Assembly (NCBI RefSeq): GCF_028553745.1
Contig: NZ_CP067129.1
Location: 1,532,501 to 1,596,500 of the forward strand
Length of the DNA stretch: 64,000 nucleotides
Reading direction: 5' to 3'
From: Paracoccus seriniphilus
GTDB taxonomy: Bacteria; Pseudomonadota; Alphaproteobacteria; Rhodobacterales; Rhodobacteraceae
This document shows positions 40,901 to 49,494 of this stretch, in pieces. The notes beneath the pieces are model-generated. The model was given only the letters and a program-made list of their open reading frames with translations. It was not told where the DNA came from and did not search any database. How positions within the stretch are numbered: position 1 is the first letter of the stretch; each line of letters begins with the position of its first letter. The position numbers and the translations under genes are program-made.

Positions 40901-41533
40901 TCAGCCTTCGCGTCCCGGGTTGTCGCGGCCGCCGCGCAGCTTCGATGCCAAAGTGATCCCGACCGCAAAGGCCCCGATCAGTTTTGCCATGCTGCCCACG
41001 TTGGAGTTGGCAGCGCGTGAGCCAGCCTGTGCGGCTTGATGCATCTTTTCCTGCGCCGCCTGAATGTTTTCATCGGTGAACCCGCTGCGCTGCGCCGTAT
41101 CGCGCGCGAAATGCTCGGCACTGCTGGCCGCGCGGGCGGCGCGAAAACCGGCATTGCCGACGACGGATCTGGCCTTGTCTTCGGCCATCTCGGCCAATCG
41201 CATCGCCTCGGCACGTGCCCGGTCAACAGCGGCATCCGCGGCCATGTTCACGCGGGCTTCGACCTCGCGCTTCAGATCATCGGTGGTGGGCATCTCGTGG
41301 CGCGGTTTGGACGCAACAAGAAATGCGATCAGCCCACAAGCGAGAAAGATCCCCCCCACGATCAAGGAGGCATAGGTCGCTCCAAGACCAAGCCCGATGG
41401 CAAGCCACGACCATAGTGCCGCGATCAGAAAGCCCAGCCCGACAAGGAGGAACAGGCCGGCGACAAGCTTGATGGCCGAACGCCGGGCTGTATCGCCCAA
41501 GGCCAGTTGCAGGCGTTGCGCATAGTCAAACAT
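40901..41533 (-). CDS. holin-like (YqjE-type) inner-membrane protein
   Basis: 210 residues. Two adjacent membrane spans (about 24-46 and 52-76) are followed by a long Ala-rich amphipathic region. The span pair matches the phage-holin superfamily III/YqjE group. It follows the DUF883 gene by 12 nt, the same pairing as E. coli yqjD-yqjE. ATG at 41533 is used; a TTG one codon earlier is less likely. Probably a stationary-phase or stress envelope protein, not phage. Confidence 0.82.
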   Translation of the reverse strand: MFDYAQRLQLALGDTARRSAIKLVAGLFLLVGLGFLIAALWSWLAIGLGLGATYASLIVGGIFLACGLIAFLVASKPRHEMPTTDDLKREVEARVNMAADAAVDRARAEAMRLAEMAEDKARSVVGNAGFRAARAASSAEHFARDTAQRSGFTDENIQAAQEKMHQAAQAGSRAANSNVGSMAKLIGAFAVGITLASKLRGGRDNPGREG

Positions 41534-41545
41534 CAACGGGCACCC

Positions 41546-41980
41546 TTACCGACGCGCCAGAATCAACCCGGCCAGAAAGCCGATACCCGCCGCGATGCCC
41601 AGGGCCTGCACCGGATTGCGGCGCACTGTTTCTGACAGATCGTCATAGCGTTCTCCGGCATAGCGGGCCGCGTGATCGGTCTGTTCCTGCCCTGCCGAAT
41701 ACAGCCGTTCGGCTTCGTGGCGGGCACGATGGGCATATTCCTCGCCCATCTCTCTCGCGCGGCCGGTATATTCCTGTCCTGCCCGGCGTGCCTGATCTGC
41801 AAATTCGGCGCCACGCTCCTTCAGGCGCTCCAGCCCGGCATTGTCAGTCAGATCCTCGGCCGCTGCCTTGGCCTCATCCGCGACATTCCTTGCGCCGCTC
41901 TTGAGGTCATGGCGCGCTTCTGCTGCGGCGTCTTTCGCGTCACGTTTCGCCTGTGCGGTAGTGCTGCTCGTATCAGCCAT
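41546..41980 (-). CDS. DUF883 (YqjD/ElaB-like) membrane-anchored protein
   Basis: 144 residues. A long charged Ala-rich helix with heptad-like repeats (about 5-115) ends in the conserved RRNPVQALGIAAGIGFLAGLILARR tail anchor. YqjD/ElaB proteins bind ribosomes to the membrane in stationary phase. AGGAAAGGA precedes the ATG. It is first in a two-gene operon with the holin-like protein. Confidence 0.9.
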   Translation of the reverse strand: MADTSSTTAQAKRDAKDAAAEARHDLKSGARNVADEAKAAAEDLTDNAGLERLKERGAEFADQARRAGQEYTGRAREMGEEYAHRARHEAERLYSAGQEQTDHAARYAGERYDDLSETVRRNPVQALGIAAGIGFLAGLILARR

Positions 41981-42162
41981 AGGAAGATCCTTTCCTCGGG
42001 TGCTTGTTTCACTTCAGGCACCAAACCCGCACCACCCCTCCTTCGTTCCATTGGCCTGCCGAATTTCGATGCCATGGGAAAGGCCAGTTCAGCCCGGCAC
42101 AAATGATGCGCGAGAAGGCTGTGCGGATAGCCGCATAAAGATCATTGATTCCGGGGTTTTGA

Positions 42163-42239
42163 TGGTACCGCCTCCCCGGCTCGAACGGGGGACCTCTAGA
42201 TCCACAATCTAGCGCTCTAACCAACTGAGCTAAGGCGGC
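42163..42239 (-). tRNA. tRNA-His (GUG anticodon), alphaproteobacterial type
   Basis: Acceptor GCCGCCT/AGGCGGT with G1-U72, D arm GCTC/GAGC, anticodon loop TTGTGGA giving GTG, T arm CCCCG TTCGAGC CGGGG, discriminator A73 and encoded CCA. The base before G1 is T (42240 complement), so the near-universal G-1 is not encoded. G1-U72 with A73 matches the unusual identity set known in many alphaproteobacteria. Confidence 0.95.
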
Positions 42240-42342
42240 ATGGGTGCGGTCTTTAATGCCAAGTTTCGCGGGTTGCAAGCCCGACTTGCTGTAAATCTCA
42301 ACTCAAGTTACAGAAAGCGACATACCAAGCAAGGATCACAGC

Positions 42343-42561
42343 GTGAGCATCAACAGCGAAAGCAATATTTCGGCAAATCTGCAGGTCGGACCCACGGATC
42401 AAGGCATGGTTCGTATCTATGTCGAGGCCGATGGCTTTGATCTGCCTCTGGATTTCGACCCTGAAGAAGCAACGGAAATCGCCGAGGAACTCATGGCCGC
42501 CGTCGAGGCTGTGCAGGCCATGGGAAAAAAATCTGGCAAATCTAAGCCTCCCCGGCGCTAA
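42343..42561 (+). CDS. small conserved protein (DUF6324-like)
   Basis: 72 residues from a GTG start preceded by AAGGA. The sequence MSINSESNISANLQVGPTDQGMVRI then an acidic helix (FDPEEATEIAEELMAAVEAV) looks like a small family common in Rhodobacterales; the DUF number is from memory. Its last 20 nt overlap the convergent mmcB gene. No function is known. Confidence 0.75.
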   Translation: MSINSESNISANLQVGPTDQGMVRIYVEADGFDLPLDFDPEEATEIAEELMAAVEAVQAMGKKSGKSKPPRR

Positions 42562-43006
42562 GTGATTCGGGATCGATCACTGCCTGAAGCCGCAAGGACG
42601 AAACCCGCGCAATCCGTCGCGTCATCTTGTTGCGCCTTGCGGCGGCAAGGCGGGTTTCAGCGGGCATCCTGACGATCTCGGCGCCGTAGGAATCCGCGCG
42701 GATCAGGCCTGTGTGGCCGGGCAGAAGATCGTCGGGAAAATCGGTGTCGACGGCCCAGAAATAGCGGTCGCACCATTCCAGATAGCCCTGCCATTTCCGG
42801 TCGCTGATGAAATCCGCGCGGCTGCTTTTGCATTCGACGATCCAGATTTCGCCCTTTGTTCCGACTGAAACAACGTCCACACGCAGCCCTTTGACAGGGC
42901 TGAATTCCATCAACGGGCTATGGCCAAGACTGCGCAACATGCGCCCGACGCCCCGGGCGAGTTCCTGACCGGGCATCAGCTTCTGGTGGTTGGCTCGCAA
43001 AGACAT
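42542..43006 (-). CDS. mmcB: MmcB-family DNA repair protein
   Basis: 154 residues with a PD-(D/E)XK-like core: Asp44 in RVDVVSV, then Glu58-x-Lys60 in WIVECKSS. The Caulobacter homologue MmcB belongs to the SOS/mitomycin C response. YLEWCDRYFWAVDTDFP is also conserved. No LexA-type GAAC-N7-GAAC box was recognised upstream. It is convergent and overlaps the DUF6324-like gene. Confidence 0.88.
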   Translation of the reverse strand: MSLRANHQKLMPGQELARGVGRMLRSLGHSPLMEFSPVKGLRVDVVSVGTKGEIWIVECKSSRADFISDRKWQGYLEWCDRYFWAVDTDFPDDLLPGHTGLIRADSYGAEIVRMPAETRLAAARRNKMTRRIARVSSLRLQAVIDPESLSAGEA

Positions 43007-43250
43007 GGGTCAATCTAGAACAAAAACAGAACGTGACGCAAGCGCACTTGTCACGGCCCTGACGGAACCTTATCTGTCATGCCCGGCGGGTTTCTGCTCT
43101 TCTCGCGCGTGGCCTTTTTTCCACTGGCCTATAACTTCTCCGAGGGGGCTGGCTCTGTCGAGGCCCTGGTCTCGTTATCTGGCGCCCACCTGGTACTCCA
43201 GGCTTTCGGGAAATCTCGCGCCGCCGCGGTCGCTGCGGTTCCCGCCACAG
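43007..43250. other. GC-rich gap before tandem terminators, no protein gene seen
   Basis: This 244-bp stretch between mmcB (divergent start at 43006) and two strong hairpins has frames with proline/arginine-rich shadow translations and no ribosome sites. A plus-strand non-coding transcript ending at the first hairpin is possible. Confidence 0.4.
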
Positions 43251-43287
43251 AAAAAGCCGCCTTGCGTTTGTACGCAAGGCGGCTTTT
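43251..43287. terminator. perfect bidirectional terminator
   Basis: GCCGCCTTGCG (43256-43266), loop TTTGTA, CGCAAGGCGGC (43273-43283), flanked by AAAAA and TTTT so it can act on both strands. Confidence 0.85.
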
Positions 43288-43309
43288 GCGTTGCCCGATC
43301 ACGGTCAGA

Positions 43310-43339
43310 AAGAAGGGGCGGATGAACCCGCCCCTTCTT
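43310..43339 (-). terminator. terminator of the DUF481 gene
   Basis: A 12-bp stem (AAGAAGGGGCGG/CCGCCCCTTCTT, loop of 6) lies 25 nt after the DUF481 stop on the minus strand, followed by TCTG. It is the first of two tandem terminators. Confidence 0.8.
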
Positions 43340-43363
43340 CCGTATCGATCTGCAAGGCGCAGC

Positions 43364-44266
43364 TCAGAAGCCGTAAACCACCGCGAGACCCAGCGTATTG
43401 TCGGTGCGCACAGCGCGGTCCGACTGATACTCGGTCAGATAGCTGATGCGGGTCGAAAGGCTGTCGCTCATGCGGACATTCACACCGAATTCGTTGGTGA
43501 TGACGTCATTCACATCCGAGCTGAGGAAGTCCGTGTCATTGGTCAGGAACACGTTTTCGTTCAGCTTGCGGTAGAAGCGCGACGACAGGATATAGCCGAC
43601 CTCGGTTTCCGAGTCATCGGTCATGTGCTGCGCGCCGGTCTGCGTGTAGCGGACACCGACACCGGCCTGTACGCGCCAGGCGGTCAGGTCGTTGTTGACG
43701 ATGCGATAGCCCGGACCAAAGCCGAGGAAGCCGTCCAGACGCAGATCCTCGTCCTCGTCCGTGTCACGAACCGACTCGTCCGAGTTGTCGTAGCCGTCAA
43801 CCAGACCGTCAACGGTGAACCGGCCCAGAGCGAAAGCATAGAGGCTGTCGTTGAAATAATATTGGGCGTCATAGATGACGTTGGTTTCTTCGGTGTCCTT
43901 GTTGCCGTCGTCGTCTTCGCCGTATTCGATCGAAATTCCCAGCGTCTGGTTGATCGGATCGGTGTTATAGGACACGCGCCCGGCAAGCGTCAGGTCCTGG
44001 TTTTCGACATTGCCGGTGCGGCCGGAATAGGCCAGTGACATCGAGCCGGACAGACCCTGACGGCGCGAAGCCGGACCAAAGCGGTCGGCATCCGACGAGC
44101 GATCGAAATCGTCCTGAACGTCATCTTCGATGTCCGAGATACGATCATCAACCGCGGAAATGCCTGCAGCGTTTGCGCCGGTGGCAATCTCGGATTGCGC
44201 GAACGCCGGAACCGAAAGGCCGGCAAGAATCACAGCGGTGCTGCTGAGGAGGGCAATTTTTTTCAT
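43364..44266 (-). CDS. DUF481 outer-membrane beta-barrel protein
   Basis: 300 residues. Signal peptide ends at AFA|QSE (about residue 23). After a short coiled segment (DDRISDIEDDVQDD) come repeated amphipathic strands with acidic turns, ending in the terminal aromatic signature VVYGF of outer-membrane barrels. DUF481 (YdiY-like) proteins are small salt- or acid-responsive porin-like proteins. AGAGG precedes the ATG. Unusually acidic. Confidence 0.88.
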   Translation of the reverse strand: MKKIALLSSTAVILAGLSVPAFAQSEIATGANAAGISAVDDRISDIEDDVQDDFDRSSDADRFGPASRRQGLSGSMSLAYSGRTGNVENQDLTLAGRVSYNTDPINQTLGISIEYGEDDDGNKDTEETNVIYDAQYYFNDSLYAFALGRFTVDGLVDGYDNSDESVRDTDEDEDLRLDGFLGFGPGYRIVNNDLTAWRVQAGVGVRYTQTGAQHMTDDSETEVGYILSSRFYRKLNENVFLTNDTDFLSSDVNDVITNEFGVNVRMSDSLSTRISYLTEYQSDRAVRTDNTLGLAVVYGF

Positions 44267-44689
44267 CGTAAAACCTCTAAAGAAAGAGTTTCATGACTGA
44301 CCCGAACTTCGGTGTCAGCGCATCTCTGCTGGAGTGAAGCTAGGCTCAACTCCGGCCTCCTTACAGCCCTCCAAATGAGAAGCTTTGATGTCGAAAAAGT
44401 GAAAATTTTCGCCCATGACGTCGCTGCGCGAAAACCTGCCGAAACAAAACTGTGAACCGGAAAAACGGAACCCTGTCAGGACCGGCGTTTATGCAGATCA
44501 GCCATGAAATTAGATGCGCAGATCGCACAGACCAAGACCAAACAGTTTGAATAAAATCTGAAACAAACGAGTGATTGCACAAAACATAGGCAGAAAAAAT
44601 GTCGGAATGCAGTCATGTTCTGTTGCCGAAACGCCACGAAGCTCTGCCCGGATCGGCAATAATGTCGCTAAAAACCGTCCCTTTCGCCG
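44267..44689 (-). other. 423-bp AT-rich gap upstream of the DUF481 gene
   Basis: Between the DUF481 start and the small membrane protein stop on the same strand. The stretch 44380-44640 is notably AT-rich for this genome, consistent with a long regulated promoter region. No gene, clear -35/-10 pair or repeat could be fixed by eye. Confidence 0.5.
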
Positions 44690-44989
44690 TTACCGGCGCG
44701 TTTCAGGGGCCAGAATCAGCTTCGGGGTCAGGATAGTATGGCTGCGCTTGCCCGACGGCGGGGGTGTCTTGTCATGCATCGTCATGATCCGGAATCCGAA
44801 TTGCACCGAAGAAAAGACGATGCTGTTGAAGACCACCAGCATGACGATCGCCAGATGACCTGCCGAATTTTGCATGAGCAAATGGCGCAGCCCGGCGACA
44901 TCCAATGCGATCAGCAGGCCCGTGAACACGGCAGCCAGACAGATGCCCCAAAGGACGCTGGCAATATAGATTCGGATTAGCCGTGGCAT
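44690..44989 (-). CDS. small two-span membrane protein
   Basis: 99 residues with two hydrophobic segments (about 8-30 and 44-66) and a basic C-terminal tail. PRLIRIYIASVLWGICLAAVFTGLLIALDVAGL resembles a protein often found beside nusB in Rhodobacterales. It lies 74 nt downstream of nusB on the same strand. Function unknown. Confidence 0.75.
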   Translation of the reverse strand: MPRLIRIYIASVLWGICLAAVFTGLLIALDVAGLRHLLMQNSAGHLAIVMLVVFNSIVFSSVQFGFRIMTMHDKTPPPSGKRSHTILTPKLILAPETRR

Positions 44990-45063
44990 GATTCGCGCCT
45001 TTCGATTGGCCGCTGGGGTCCGATGTTAGGCGCGAAAACCGATTCGGGGAATATTTGTTGCGA

Positions 45064-45555
45064 TCAGAATGCGTCGGGGCGGATTTCCCGCGCCATGTGA
45101 TCCAGCACCGCATTCACGAATTTCGGCTCGCGCCCATCCGGGAAGAAGGCTTCGGCCAGGCGGACATATTCCACGATGACCACCTTCGGTGGGGTCTTCG
45201 GGGTTACCAACTCGGCACCGGCCGCGCGAAACAGCGCCCGCAAAACCGGGTCGATGCGATCGATGGGCCATTTGGCGACCAGCCCGCGATCCGTGGCCTG
45301 ATCGATCCGTGACTGCCATGTCACGGCATCATCGACGATCCGGCCAAACAGGGCTTCATCAGCCTCGGGGGTGCGACCGTCAGGATGGTCGACATCAATG
45401 CGATAGGTCAGGAACTCTTGCTGGATGCGATCAGCACCTTGCGACGAGGCCTCCATCTGGAACAATGCCTGCACCGCATAGAGACGTGCTGCGCTGCTCA
45501 GCGCACGCCGGTCCGGGCGCTGAGCCTTGTTGGTATCCGTGGATTGGTCGCTCAT
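45064..45555 (-). CDS. nusB: transcription antitermination protein NusB
   Basis: 163 residues, all-helical. ARLYAVQALFQMEAS at the N-terminus and RALFRAAGAEL...VVIVEYVRLAEAFFPDGREPKFVNAVLDHMAREIR at the C-terminus are NusB signatures. With NusE it binds boxA in rRNA transcripts. Its ATG overlaps the ribH stop (ATGA); the ribH-nusB pairing is widespread. Confidence 0.97.
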   Translation of the reverse strand: MSDQSTDTNKAQRPDRRALSSAARLYAVQALFQMEASSQGADRIQQEFLTYRIDVDHPDGRTPEADEALFGRIVDDAVTWQSRIDQATDRGLVAKWPIDRIDPVLRALFRAAGAELVTPKTPPKVVIVEYVRLAEAFFPDGREPKFVNAVLDHMAREIRPDAF

Positions 45556-46100
45556 GTCCGGTCCTGTCCTTCAAGTTGTCCGGCCAGCCGGATCAGATCG
45601 CGTTCGTTCAAAGCATCCGTTTTCGGTGTCTTGGCCCATTTGCGGGCCAGCGCGACCAGATGCAAGGCCGCCACAGCGGCACCGCCGCCCTTGTTCTGCC
45701 CTTCGGGATCGGCGCGAACCTCGGCCTGTTCGATGTTCTCGACAGTCAGGATGCCATTGCCGATGCAGATCCCTTGCAGCCCCAGCAATGTCAGCCCGCG
45801 CGAGCTGTCATTGCAGACCGTGTCGTAATGCGTGGTCTCGCCCCGAATGACGCAGCCGAGCGCGACATAGCCGTCATAATGGGCATGTCGAGCGGCCAGG
45901 GCGATGGCTCCCGGAATCTCCAGCGCGCCGGGCACCTCGACAATATCAAGCGCGGCACCGGCCTGCTGGGCCGTCTGGCGCACGCCAGCCAGCAAGCCAT
46001 CGGCGATGTCACGATAATAGGGCGCCACAACTGCCAGCAGACGGACGGGGTCGGCAAATTCTGGCAGCGCCAACTGGTAATGCGGGGTATTCGAAACCAT
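45552..46100 (-). CDS. ribH: 6,7-dimethyl-8-ribityllumazine synthase RibH
   Basis: 182 residues, somewhat longer than the usual 155 because of a C-terminal extension. VEVPGALEIPGAIALAAR, ALGCVIRGETTHYDTVCN and GNGILTVEN are the conserved lumazine synthase segments, including the catalytic His in TTHYD. It makes lumazine from DHBP and the RibD product. ATG at 46100 chosen because upstream codons are antisense to ribB. Confidence 0.96.
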   Translation of the reverse strand: MVSNTPHYQLALPEFADPVRLLAVVAPYYRDIADGLLAGVRQTAQQAGAALDIVEVPGALEIPGAIALAARHAHYDGYVALGCVIRGETTHYDTVCNDSSRGLTLLGLQGICIGNGILTVENIEQAEVRADPEGQNKGGGAAVAALHLVALARKWAKTPKTDALNERDLIRLAGQLEGQDRT

Positions 46101-46104
46101 CGGT

Positions 46105-47223
46105 TCAGTCCTTCGGGATAGGCCGGGTGGAATGGATCGAAAGCCCGTAGGCGTCAAGACCTACAACCTTCAAAGGTGCAGAATTCGTCAGCAGGATCAG
46201 TTCGGACAGGCCCAGGGCCGACAATATCTGGGCGCCAAGACCATATTGGCGCAATGTCTGTGGCCCTGAATCGTCGGGCGAGGCGACGGTATTGTTCAGA
46301 TCGCGGATCAGCACGACAACGCCCCTGCCCTCGCGCGCGATCTCTTCCATCGCGGCTGGCAATGTTCCCGCATCCGCGCGACCGATTCCCAGAACATCAT
46401 GCAAGGGATCCAGCGCATGCATGCGCACCAGCACCGGGCCGCCCTGCGTCAGATCGCCCTTGGTCAGAACGACATGTTCGGCCCCCTGCGTCTCATCCGC
46501 AAAGATGCGCATCATCCAGTCACCGCCATGCAGCGAGGTCACGGGCTGCTGGCTGCGCTCGGCAATCAGATTGTCATGGCGGCGGCGATAGCGGATCAGA
46601 TCGCTGATCGTGCCGATCTTCAACCCATGCTTCTGGGCAAAGGCGATCAGGTCCGGCAGGCGCGCCATGCTGCCATCTTCATTCATGATCTCGCAGATCA
46701 CGCCCGATGGGTTCAGCCCGGCCAGCCGAGAGATATCCACGGCGGCTTCGGTATGGCCGGCGCGCACAAGCACGCCGCCACTGCGCGCACGCAGGGGAAA
46801 GACATGCCCCGGCGTAGCGATGTCACTGGCACCCTTGGTCGGGTCGATCGCCACGCTGATCGTGCGTGCGCGGTCATGGGCGCTGATCCCGGTGGTTACG
46901 CCTTCGCGCGCCTCGATCGACATGGTGAATGCCGTTTCATGCCTGCTGGAGTTCTTGGCGCTCATCAGGCTGAGACCAAGCGCATCAATGCGTTCCCCCA
47001 GCAGCGACAGACAGATCAGACCGCGCCCGTGGGTCGCCATGAAGTTGATGGCATCCGGCGTCGCCATCTGGGCAGGAATGACCAGATCACCCTCGTTCTC
47101 GCGATCCTCGTGATCGACCAGAATGAACATCCGGCCATTGCGGGCATCCTCGATGATGTCCTCGATCGGTGAAATCGCGTCGCCATAGTCACGCTCGACC
47201 GGTCCGGCGTTCTCATATTGCAT
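46105..47223 (-). CDS. ribB: 3,4-dihydroxy-2-butanone 4-phosphate synthase with degenerate GTP cyclohydrolase II-like domain
   Basis: 372 residues. The N-terminal DHBP synthase (1-210) keeps the catalytic stretch DHEDRENEGDL and the SRHETAF loop. The C-terminal half resembles GTP cyclohydrolase II but lacks the three zinc Cys (the RVHSE..GDVF-SLRCDCG block is replaced by VRMHALDPLHDVLGIG), so it should not hydrolyse GTP. This is the RibBX-type form seen in alphaproteobacteria. It lies between ribE and ribH. Confidence 0.93.
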   Translation of the reverse strand: MQYENAGPVERDYGDAISPIEDIIEDARNGRMFILVDHEDRENEGDLVIPAQMATPDAINFMATHGRGLICLSLLGERIDALGLSLMSAKNSSRHETAFTMSIEAREGVTTGISAHDRARTISVAIDPTKGASDIATPGHVFPLRARSGGVLVRAGHTEAAVDISRLAGLNPSGVICEIMNEDGSMARLPDLIAFAQKHGLKIGTISDLIRYRRRHDNLIAERSQQPVTSLHGGDWMMRIFADETQGAEHVVLTKGDLTQGGPVLVRMHALDPLHDVLGIGRADAGTLPAAMEEIAREGRGVVVLIRDLNNTVASPDDSGPQTLRQYGLGAQILSALGLSELILLTNSAPLKVVGLDAYGLSIHSTRPIPKD

Positions 47224-47280
47224 GGCTAGGCTCCTTTGCTGTTCATCCCATTTGTCGGACGCGGTGTGATCAGGCCGCGA

Positions 47281-47901
47281 TCAGTTCCGTTCCTGAGTGG
47301 CCAGTTGCCGATCCGCTTCGGCCAGACGCGCAACATAGCGCGCCAGCGTGTCGATCTCGAGATTGATCGCATCGCCGGTCCGGGCGCTTCCCCAGGTCGT
47401 GACCTGCTGGGTGTGGGGAATCAGGTTGATGCCGAAACGACAGCCATCAACCTCATTCACGGTCAACGAGGTGCCGTTCAGCGCCACCGAGCCTTTGGGC
47501 GCGATAAAGCGTGCCAGAGCAGGCGGGGCTTCAAATGTCAGGCGCAGGCTGTCGCCATCGTCATGGGCCTCGACGATCCTGGCGACGCCATCGACATGGC
47601 CACTGACAATATGGCCGCCCAATTCGTCCCCGACGCGCAGGGCGCGTTCAAGATTCAGGGTCTTGCCCTCGGGCCAGCCATTCGTGCCGATATTCGTCTT
47701 GGACAGGGTTTCGGCCGAGATATCGACATCAAACCAGTCCTGACCTTTCGAAATCACTGTCAGGCAAACGCCATCACAGGCGATCGAGGCGCCGATTTCC
47801 ACGCCGGACATGTCATAACTGCAACCAATCCGGGCGCGCATGTCGCCGCGCATCTCGACCTGTCGGACCTTGCCAATATCTGTGATAATCCCGGTAAACA
47901 T
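47281..47901 (-). CDS. ribE: riboflavin synthase alpha subunit RibE
   Basis: 206 residues from MFTGIITDIG, the invariant RibE start. Two homologous lumazine-binding barrels (1-95, 96-190) are visible: GASIACDGVCLTV and KGSVALNGTSLTVNEV. It dismutates lumazine to riboflavin. The codons upstream of 47901 are not conserved. First gene of a ribE-ribB-ribH-nusB unit; no FMN riboswitch was recognised ahead of it. Confidence 0.97.
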   Translation of the reverse strand: MFTGIITDIGKVRQVEMRGDMRARIGCSYDMSGVEIGASIACDGVCLTVISKGQDWFDVDISAETLSKTNIGTNGWPEGKTLNLERALRVGDELGGHIVSGHVDGVARIVEAHDDGDSLRLTFEAPPALARFIAPKGSVALNGTSLTVNEVDGCRFGINLIPHTQQVTTWGSARTGDAINLEIDTLARYVARLAEADRQLATQERN

Positions 47902-48008
47902 CGCCTTGCCCCTTGCTATCCATTCGCAAGTAGGGCATCGCCGGGCCGCACGCAAGCGCCACACGATCCGGCCACAGGCGTCGCGCGACCCGTATCGCAA
48001 TGCAAAGG

Positions 48009-48037
48009 CTATGGAATTCCCGAGCGCTCCGTGTCAA
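48009..48037 (-). promoter_or_regulatory. candidate sigma-70 promoter of the ribE operon
   Basis: On the minus strand TTGACA (48032-48037), a 17-bp spacer, then CCATAG (48009-48014). The -35 is perfect, the -10 weak. It lies about 110 bp before ribE and just upstream of the divergent kpsS-like start. Confidence 0.45.
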
Positions 48038-48068
48038 TCAGACACAACCATGCCGCGATTGGATCCAG

Positions 48069-49400
48069 ATGCAGAACCGACCGATCAAAACAGATGAAGA
48101 GATTCTCGATTCGCCGGATACGGCAGAAGGACGGGTATTTCTGATGCTGCAGGGCCCGCATGGCCCCTTTTTTGATCGCCTTGGAAAAATGTTGCGCGCG
48201 GCGGGCGCCCAGGTCTGGCGATGCGGTTTCAATGCCGGTGATGCGTTTTTCTGGTCGGACAAGGAACATTTCATCCCCTTCACCGGCCGCATGGACGAAT
48301 GGCCGGCCTTCCTGGATCGTATCCTGATCGAAAAAGGCGTGACCGATATCGTCCTTTACGGCGATGTCCGCCCGATCCACGCCATGGCACGCAATGCCTC
48401 GCGCGAGGAAGAGCTGCATTTCCATGTCTTCGAAGAGGGTTACCTGCGCCCCTATTGGGTCACTTACGAGCGGGGCGGATCGAACGGGCATTCCATGTTG
48501 TTGCAGATTCCCCTGGCGCAAATGCGTCGGGCATTGCGGGATGCTCCGAATGATATGCGTCGCCCTCCGGCGAAATGGGGCGATATGCGCCAGCACAAGT
48601 TCTATGGCGCCCTTTATCATTTTGTCCTGCTGGTCGCGAACCGCGACTATCGCAATTACACTGGCCATCGCAGCCTGCCGGTCATCGAGGAGTTCCGGCT
48701 GAACCTGATGCGTTTCCTGCTGTCGCCCTATTACAATGTTGCATCATTCCTGCAATGGCGCCGCTACAAATTCGCGGGCTGGCCCTATACGCTGGTGCCG
48801 CTGCAACTGGAACATGACTCGAATTTTCTGGGTCATTCGCCTTTCAGCGGCAATCGCGAGTTCATCGAAACCGTGATTTCCGCCTTTGCAAAGTCAGCGC
48901 CCAGTCATCACCACCTGCTGTTCAAGGCCCATCCGCTGGAAGACGGCCGCGCCGGGAACCGCAGCACGATTCAGAACCTCGCCACACAATTCGGTCTGGC
49001 CGATCGGGTCCACTATCTGCGAGCGGGGAAGCTCGCCGAATTGCTGGCCCATGCCCGTTCGGTCGTGACCGTCAATTCGACCTCGGCGCAGCAGGCCTTG
49101 TGGCGCGGAATTCCGGTCAAGACGCTGGGGCGCGCGATCTATGCCAAGCCCGGTATCGTTTCGGGGCAATCGCTGCCAGAGTTCTTTGACAAGCCCACAC
49201 CACCTGATCCGCAATCCTACCGGATTCTGCGGAACTATCTTCTGCAAACCAGCCAGATCCCCGGCGGTTTCTATTCACGGCGCGCCCGCGCGCATACGCT
49301 GCGCCTTGTGGCCGACATGATCCTTGCGGCGGATGATCCCTATCAGGCTCTTGCCAGAGGGGCTGTCGCGCATCGGCATCAGATCGACGATATCGAGTAA
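48069..49400 (+). CDS. kpsS: capsular polysaccharide Kdo-transferase, KpsS type
   Basis: 443 residues of the capsule polysaccharide synthesis family. FLMLQGPHGPFFDRLGKML at the N-terminus and VFEEGYLRPYWVTYERGG, FKAHPLEDGRAG, VTVNSTSAQQALWRGIPVKTLG further on match KpsS. KpsS adds the first beta-Kdo to phosphatidylglycerol in group 2 capsule assembly. ATG at 48069 is the best start though the ribosome site is weak. It begins a three-gene plus-strand capsule cassette inside the riboflavin genes. Confidence 0.88.
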   Translation: MQNRPIKTDEEILDSPDTAEGRVFLMLQGPHGPFFDRLGKMLRAAGAQVWRCGFNAGDAFFWSDKEHFIPFTGRMDEWPAFLDRILIEKGVTDIVLYGDVRPIHAMARNASREEELHFHVFEEGYLRPYWVTYERGGSNGHSMLLQIPLAQMRRALRDAPNDMRRPPAKWGDMRQHKFYGALYHFVLLVANRDYRNYTGHRSLPVIEEFRLNLMRFLLSPYYNVASFLQWRRYKFAGWPYTLVPLQLEHDSNFLGHSPFSGNREFIETVISAFAKSAPSHHHLLFKAHPLEDGRAGNRSTIQNLATQFGLADRVHYLRAGKLAELLAHARSVVTVNSTSAQQALWRGIPVKTLGRAIYAKPGIVSGQSLPEFFDKPTPPDPQSYRILRNYLLQTSQIPGGFYSRRARAHTLRLVADMILAADDPYQALARGAVAHRHQIDDIE

Positions 49401-49494
49401 AAATGGGTCAGAACTTATGGCATGCTGGCCCCAGTCCGGCTAAGCTGTTCGTCAACAACGGCATAACGGCCCGAAGAATAACAGGAGTTTCGAG

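Noticed and set aside
40901..41533. holin-like protein as a prophage remnant
   Set aside because: It pairs with a DUF883 gene like yqjD-yqjE and there are no phage genes nearby.
43079..44038. 319-codon plus-strand frame
   Set aside because: Antisense to the DUF481 gene and runs through two terminators.
47902..48068. FMN riboswitch before ribE
   Set aside because: The conserved RFN-element blocks were looked for on the minus strand and not found.
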